The translations under genes and the position numbers were made by a program. From Chara braunii (lineage: Eukaryota; Streptophyta; Charophyceae; Charales; Characeae), in the NCBI GenBank assembly GCA_003427395.1, contig BFEA01000084.1:1654636-1675915 (forward strand): a stretch of DNA of 21,280 bases, written 5' to 3'. A model generated the notes under the pieces. It ran no database searches, was not told where the DNA came from, and saw nothing but the letters and a program-made list of their open reading frames with translations. Of this stretch, positions 17,389 through 21,280 are shown piece after piece; within the stretch, counting starts at the first letter, position 1, and each line of letters starts with the position of its first letter.

Positions 17389-18033
17389 GTCATATGTGGA
17401 TATCTATGATATTTTGCCATATGGGTTGGGAAGCCAAGGTCGGCTCAGGGCATCATTGGATAAAACCATGTATCTCGCGGAAACGGAACAGCAACTCGAG
17501 GCTCACACTCCACTTGATGAAGAGACACTAAGAGGCGACTTAGAGATTCCTGCAGAATTTTAAAGTCCAATATCAGAGGAGAAGGCACAAGGAGGGTCTC
17601 AGGAGGCGGGTAGTGTAACAGGCTACCAGGAGGAAGCTATGCTTGCGGAGGAGATGGAACCAGGCGGCGAGCCTAACAGTCCATTTGATGAAGACATCCC
17701 TGGCAACGACTTCCATACTGGTACTGGAGGGTCTCAGGATTTGCCTATTGTATTCGATACTGCTGGGAAGAACGACACTCTTGAGGGGCTTGTGGCAAAA
17801 AAAAAAAATTCAAGTGTCGAACATCGAAGAGGATGAAGGACATATTGTACTGACTACTCCAGAGCAACAGACACCTCTGGAGGAAGGACGAGAAAGTACA
17901 CTTCGAACTCCTGTGCAGCAGTTCAGCCCATCTGTCAAAGTGATAAACATCGAAGAATCCCTTTTCACATCAAGACAGTTCGGAGATGCAAAAGAAGACG
18001 GTGCTCAAGGGAAAACCGCAGTTAGTCGCCGAG
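17389..18033 (+). pseudogene. Acidic segment ending at a splice donor, decayed gene
   Basis: The frame reads SYVDIYDILPYGLGSQGRLR, TMYLAETEQQLEAHTPLDEE, a TAA at 17561-17563 (CAA would fit), then EEMEPGGEPNSPFDEDIPGN as far as an A12 run at 17797-17808. Beyond it the protein-like reading is one base on (IQVSNIEEDEGHIVLTTPEQ; VKVINIEESLFTSRQFGDAK). Eleven As instead of twelve would restore a single frame. The segment ends SRRG at GAG|GTGAGC, a good 5' splice site at 18033/18034. It is acidic and Gln/Glu-rich with no recognised domain. Confidence 0.5.
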
Positions 18034-18744
18034 GTGAGCACTTACCTTACGAAGTTAATATATGTGTAATATTGTACCTAGAACGAGAGATGATTTTTCG
18101 GTTTTGCATGTTGTTGTGCATTGGAACTGTTCCATGTTTATTTGCATATATGTAGTGTGCCTTATAGTGCGTCCGAATCGGTAATGAAGCGCACGATTGA
18201 CTTTTAATAGTTTGACTCACAATACTTTACTGCTATTAATATTCATTTACATTTATGTTGTTTTAGCGGATTTGTAATGATATCAAAATGATCTTAATCA
18301 TATTACTCGTTACTATCGGTGATGATTGTGCTCTCTACATTGATGAACGTGTAGACCTGCGTAAATGACTATGGAAAGGCCCTCGCGTGCACTCACAAAG
18401 GAACAGTGATAATAAAATTATACGTCGTGGTTTGCAAGCCTTGTCAACGCTGCCGTTGTTACCCAAAACAGTTAAAAGATGAGCGCAACCTGTGACGATC
18501 TCGTTTGTGAGGCCAACTGCTCTAAGGATGTTTAAAGTTGTGGGAATAGGGACGAAACAAGGGAAGAAATTGCACCGTGAAGTTTGCAGTGTATTTGTTG
18601 TGGAAAGCGGCAGCGACAACGAAGTTGGCAAACAAAAACCGTCATGAACTTCGTGTCCGCTTCTCATATCTATTTTCAGAAATGCAGTACTTGTATGAAA
18701 GTCTTAGACATACCGTTGTTGTTTACCTGTGTATTTGTATGCAG
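18034..18744 (+). other. Intron, 711 bp, GT-AG
   Basis: The donor GAG|GTGAGC is at 18034. The acceptor TTTACCTGTGTATTTGTATGCAG ends at 18744 after a pyrimidine-rich stretch. Joining 18033 to 18745 splits one codon (G|TG) and keeps the upstream acidic frame in register with the Ulp1 domain frame. Much of the inside is AT-rich and stop-filled, as expected of an intron. Phase agreement makes this the best-supported exon junction in the window. Confidence 0.6.
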
Positions 18745-19553
18745 TGCTTGACCAGTCGTTCAAGATTCCTCTACCAACGCAACCCCTCACTGAGGTCGAG
18801 ATGCAGTATGTTGAAAGGGTTGTGAGGACCGGTGAAGAAAACGAAGAATACGACATTGTTGTTTACAAGGTTGACTGGAAGGTGGAAAAGAAATACATTA
18901 TGCTCATGATTGAAGCAGGAGGATGGTTGAATGACGAAGCCGTGAATTTGTATCTGCTGGCAATCCAGATCGACAATGATAATGCTAGAGAGAATTTGAT
19001 GTCTAGAGGACAGATTAAAGACGAAAGTCCGAAGGACATTCCATCTGTGTATATTCTAGATTCTTTTTTCTTTGTCAGGATGATATTTGCGACGTCCAGA
19101 GAAATTGCTTACTGTGAGGGAATGAAGTGGGTTAGGGGAAGAAATATTTTCGATTATAACTTTGTACTTATCCCTTTGAACTTTGGAGACCACTGGGCTT
19201 TGGCATGTGTTAGAATAGACGGTTGCAAGTGTGAATTCCAGCTATTAGACTCTCTCCCTTGCGGCGACCGCCTCGCATCGCTGGAAGTAGTAGCCACATT
19301 TTTTAGAATGGAGTTCAGACGTCAGAATCTTCATGAAAGATATCAGGTCGACGAGCTTGCGACACCTTTCGAGACATCACTTGATGGGGTGCCTGTCCAA
19401 CATTACGGTTGAAGTTGTGGTGTTTTTATGTTAGGTTTTGCGTCTTTGTTAGCGAAAGGTCACTTTCCACCATTCGATTTCTCGCAAGAGAACATCCCGT
19501 ATATGAGGCAGAGAATAACATTTGACATTTTGTCGATGGTCGAGCATGAGTGA
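18745..19553 (+). pseudogene. Ulp1-type (C48) cysteine protease domain with an internal TGA
   Basis: This is the C-terminal exon encoding a SUMO-protease-like domain of about 220 residues. It shows the family landmarks in order: GGWLNDEAVNLYLLAIQ (Trp 18924), the catalytic His in NFGDHWALACVRID (His codon 19191), the catalytic Asp in QLLDSLPCGD (19248), the oxyanion Gln in VPVQHYG (19398) and the catalytic Cys in SCGVFML (19416), ending FDFSQENIPYMRQRI as in Ulp1/SENP proteins. A TGA at 19410-19412 falls two codons before the Cys, at a position variable in the family; CGA is a possible source. The true stop is the TGA at 19551. Ulp1-like domains cleave SUMO or SUMO-like conjugates and are carried by MULE and CACTA-type plant transposons. 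No transposase is visible here. With the upstream stops and shifts it is probably inactive unless read through or miscalled. Confidence 0.85.
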
Positions 19554-19697
19554 ACATTCCAAATATGCAGAGTTTGATATCATTCAACACTTTGTTGATG
19601 GTAAGTCACAGTTTCAAGTGCTATGTGTCATTCGACACTTTGTTCATAGTTAAGAATAGTGTCAATAGTTTATGTCATTGAACACTTTCTTGATGGT
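19519..19697 (+). repeat. Short repeats derived from the 3' end of the Ulp1 frame
   Basis: CATTTGACATTTTGTCGATGGT, coding the last residues of the protease frame, recurs in diverged form at 19581 (CATTCAACACTTTGTTGATG), 19629 and 19676, i.e. steps of 62, 48 and 47 bases. The later copies lie beyond the stop at 19551. They could be tandem duplications of the gene's 3' end or repeats of a transposon terminus. Confidence 0.6.
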
Positions 19698-19739
19698 TAA
19701 CAATTGTTTCTATGGTTCATATATTTCTTTCCACAATTC

Positions 19740-19812
19740 TCAAATGTTATTGTGCAAATGACATATTGCTTTCCGGGATTTCCAAATTTTATTGTGCAAA
19801 TGACGTATTTTT
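19740..19812 (+). repeat. 45-bp direct duplication
   Basis: AAATGTTATTGTGCAAATGA near 19743 recurs as AAATTTTATTGTGCAAATGA near 19785, followed in each by a CATATT/CGTATT end. AT-rich, no coding role. Confidence 0.6.
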
Positions 19813-19814
19813 CA

Positions 19815-20600
19815 ATTGCCAATGTTAAGTTTTCACCATTTCGCCTTGTTTCATCGCTATTTTCCTCATTTCTTCCTCTCTTATATGTGTTATTTTACAC
19901 TTGAAAAAAAGTGAACATGAAAATAATTTCACTTTTAACGAAAACACCGTTGGGCGCACTTGAATGCACACGGTAATACATAAACAAACATCACAATATG
20001 GGGAAAGGAATGACAATAAGGCAAAAGGCAGAGAAGCAACGACAACATACTGTAGAAGGCACAAGGGCTGCGGGGCATGCGGGAGGCGGGAGGCGGGAGG
20101 GCAGACCATACATAAACGCACAAAACAAAGAAAGACAAAAGTAAAACGCAAGTACGAAAAGATACCCAAGTGTAAGACATCAGGCAGCAGCGAAAGACAC
20201 TTTAAGACAATGGCTGGAGGGCCAGGGGGGGGCCGGGAAGGCAGACGTCACTCGAACACACGAAGTAGGCAAAGCAGAAAAAAAATCCAAAAAAAACATG
20301 TCCCCCCAAAAGCAAAGACCGAAAACAATAAAAACTGATGATGACAAGATTGTTTCGTCGAGTTGAATCGACTCATCAGGAGGCTGAACCCTCGAGAATC
20401 TGTGGAATGCCTGTAAACGATGGTTTGGGTCATGAACCCTTAAGTTTTCCCCGTGTTCAAGTCAGACTGTCCCCAAGCGGAACATAGTAGCCGCTAAGTA
20501 GCGAGTGGCAGCTCAGCGAAGCACCCGGCAACACTGCTGGAGAAACTCTACTGCACAACGCCAGAAAGCGATTGCACGGAACAAGACGGCAAGTGGACGA
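19815..20600. other. A-rich, low-complexity DNA without a recognised gene
   Basis: It contains three GGGAGGC-type units at about 20079-20100, a G-rich stretch near 20217-20234, and an inverted repeat at 20336-20380 (CTGATG...CATCAG enclosing GTCGA/TCGAC). Lys/Arg/Thr-rich readings follow from A-rich composition and no family is recognised. Confidence 0.4.
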
Positions 20601-20602
20601 GC

Positions 20603-20780
20603 AGCACAGCAACAGTGCAGTGAGGCACAAGGCAAGACCAGCACAACAGCCACACCACACGACACACAAGCAAGGAACACGGAAGGAAAGGAATACGGAA
20701 CGAACGGCGCATGCATGCACAGCACGGCAACAGTGCAAAGAAGTATAGGGCAATACCAACACCACCACCACACCACATAG
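20603..20780. repeat. 118-bp direct duplication, CA-rich
   Basis: AGCACAGCAACAGTGCAGTG at 20603 recurs as AGCACGGCAACAGTGCAAAG at 20721, each followed by GGCAA-ACCA-CAC and CCACACCACA blocks. The Cys/Val/Leu-rich minus-strand frames across 20457-20903 repeat with this unit and are probably not genes. Confidence 0.65.
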
Positions 20781-20784
20781 TGAA

Positions 20785-21190
20785 CAAAACAACTTGCAAA
20801 GGACAACATGCAACGCCATAGGCATGGGCAGCAAGGCACCGTAGCGCAGACAAGGCAATGCAGTCTTCACATTCAACACGGAGCAAAGCGGCACATCACC
20901 CACTCACATCACGGGTGAACTTCGCAGACTATTGGCTCCCACCACCTGCTGAGCCAGGAAGGCACTTTGACTGTCTGACAGACAGACATCATCACCCACA
21001 GACCATATGAATAACAGACGTCACGAGTAGAGTGGCCCCCTTAAGAGTGCTGCAGGCACTCCAGACACCCAACCACCGACTGTTTAGCACTTCTTAAAGG
21101 TTCTCACTCAAACACTATCAGACAGAAAGTACAAAGACAAAACTAGAAGGAAGGACAAACAACAAGAGAAAAACAGACATACATGAAACT
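20785..21190. other. No recognised feature
   Basis: AC-rich mixed sequence. A short repeat of GACAGACAGACA type lies near 20977-20989. I see no coding frame, RNA or repeat that I can support. Confidence 0.4.

Positions 21191-21193
<3 letters not shown>

Positions 21194-21280
<87 letters not shown>
21194..21280. repeat. Compound (GT)n(GA)n microsatellite
   Basis: About 20 GT units (21194-21235) pass directly into at least 22 GA units that run off the window end. The full length is unknown. Confidence 0.97.

Noticed and set aside
19410-19412. Selenocysteine codon
   Set aside because: The position is variable in the family and not catalytic, no SECIS-like element was seen, and other stops in the same gene point to decay.
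20336-20380. Hammerhead ribozyme (CTGATGA present)
   Set aside because: No GAAA core element or cleavage-site arrangement follows; CTGATG simply pairs with CATCAG in a small hairpin.
20457-20903. Cys/Leu/Val-rich minus-strand frames of 108-148 codons
   Set aside because: They repeat with a 118-base duplication, overlap in three frames and match no family; likely due to CA-rich composition lacking stops.

Overview
The window looks like nuclear DNA of a eukaryote. It has GT-AG introns that keep reading frame, long dinucleotide microsatellites, a TATA box, poly(T) tracts, a piece resembling eukaryotic large-subunit rRNA, and a decayed SUMO-protease (Ulp1/C48) gene of the kind often carried by plant transposons. 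A repeat-rich green-lineage genome, for example a charophyte alga, would fit, but this is inference and nothing here fixes the species. Gene density is very low and most of the window is repeats.

Layout. 1-1000: MITE-like foldbacks and poly(T)/poly(G) tracts. 1266-2640: three nested tandem-repeat families (203, 77 and 74 bp). 2640-3750: a GC-rich stretch with a TATA box at 3337 and a possible small secreted-protein gene at 3502. 3750-4420: an array of long nested palindromes built on the core GTCGTGTTGAACACGAC. 4420-7480: mostly unrecognised DNA with an LSU-rRNA-like scrap (about 5771-5850) and a weak tRNA-like segment. 7762-8280: a broken minus-strand gene fragment whose intron is mostly a (CT)n microsatellite. 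8480-10020: CTG-rich imperfect repeats. 10040-11595: an array of 23 stem-loops sharing a 7-nt loop. 11600-13030: little that can be identified. 13036-14608: a dense cluster of short-loop hairpins with unrelated sequences. 14620-14970: one more unit of the 3.75-kb palindrome family. 15058-19553: a decayed gene for a Gly/Asp/Glu-rich protein ending in an Ulp1 domain. 19519-21280: short repeats, low-complexity DNA and a (GT)n(GA)n microsatellite running off the end.

The strongest candidate for something undescribed is the 10.04-11.6 kb array. Each unit is a hairpin of up to 15 bp closed by ATAAGTT (20 of 23 copies) or ATGAGTT (3 of 23). The stems differ from unit to unit by compensating changes, and imperfect pairs are mainly G.T, not A.C, on the + strand. 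That pattern points to selection on an RNA made from the + strand. Units recur about every 60 bp in an ordered six-unit cassette, present three times. I recognise no known family.

The only protein gene identified with good confidence is the Ulp1-like one. It is interrupted by stops that can all be explained by C-to-T change, including a TGA two codons before the catalytic Cys, and by frame changes mostly at short homopolymers. Either it is a decaying transposon gene or the consensus has errors; isolated Ns elsewhere show the assembly is imperfect.
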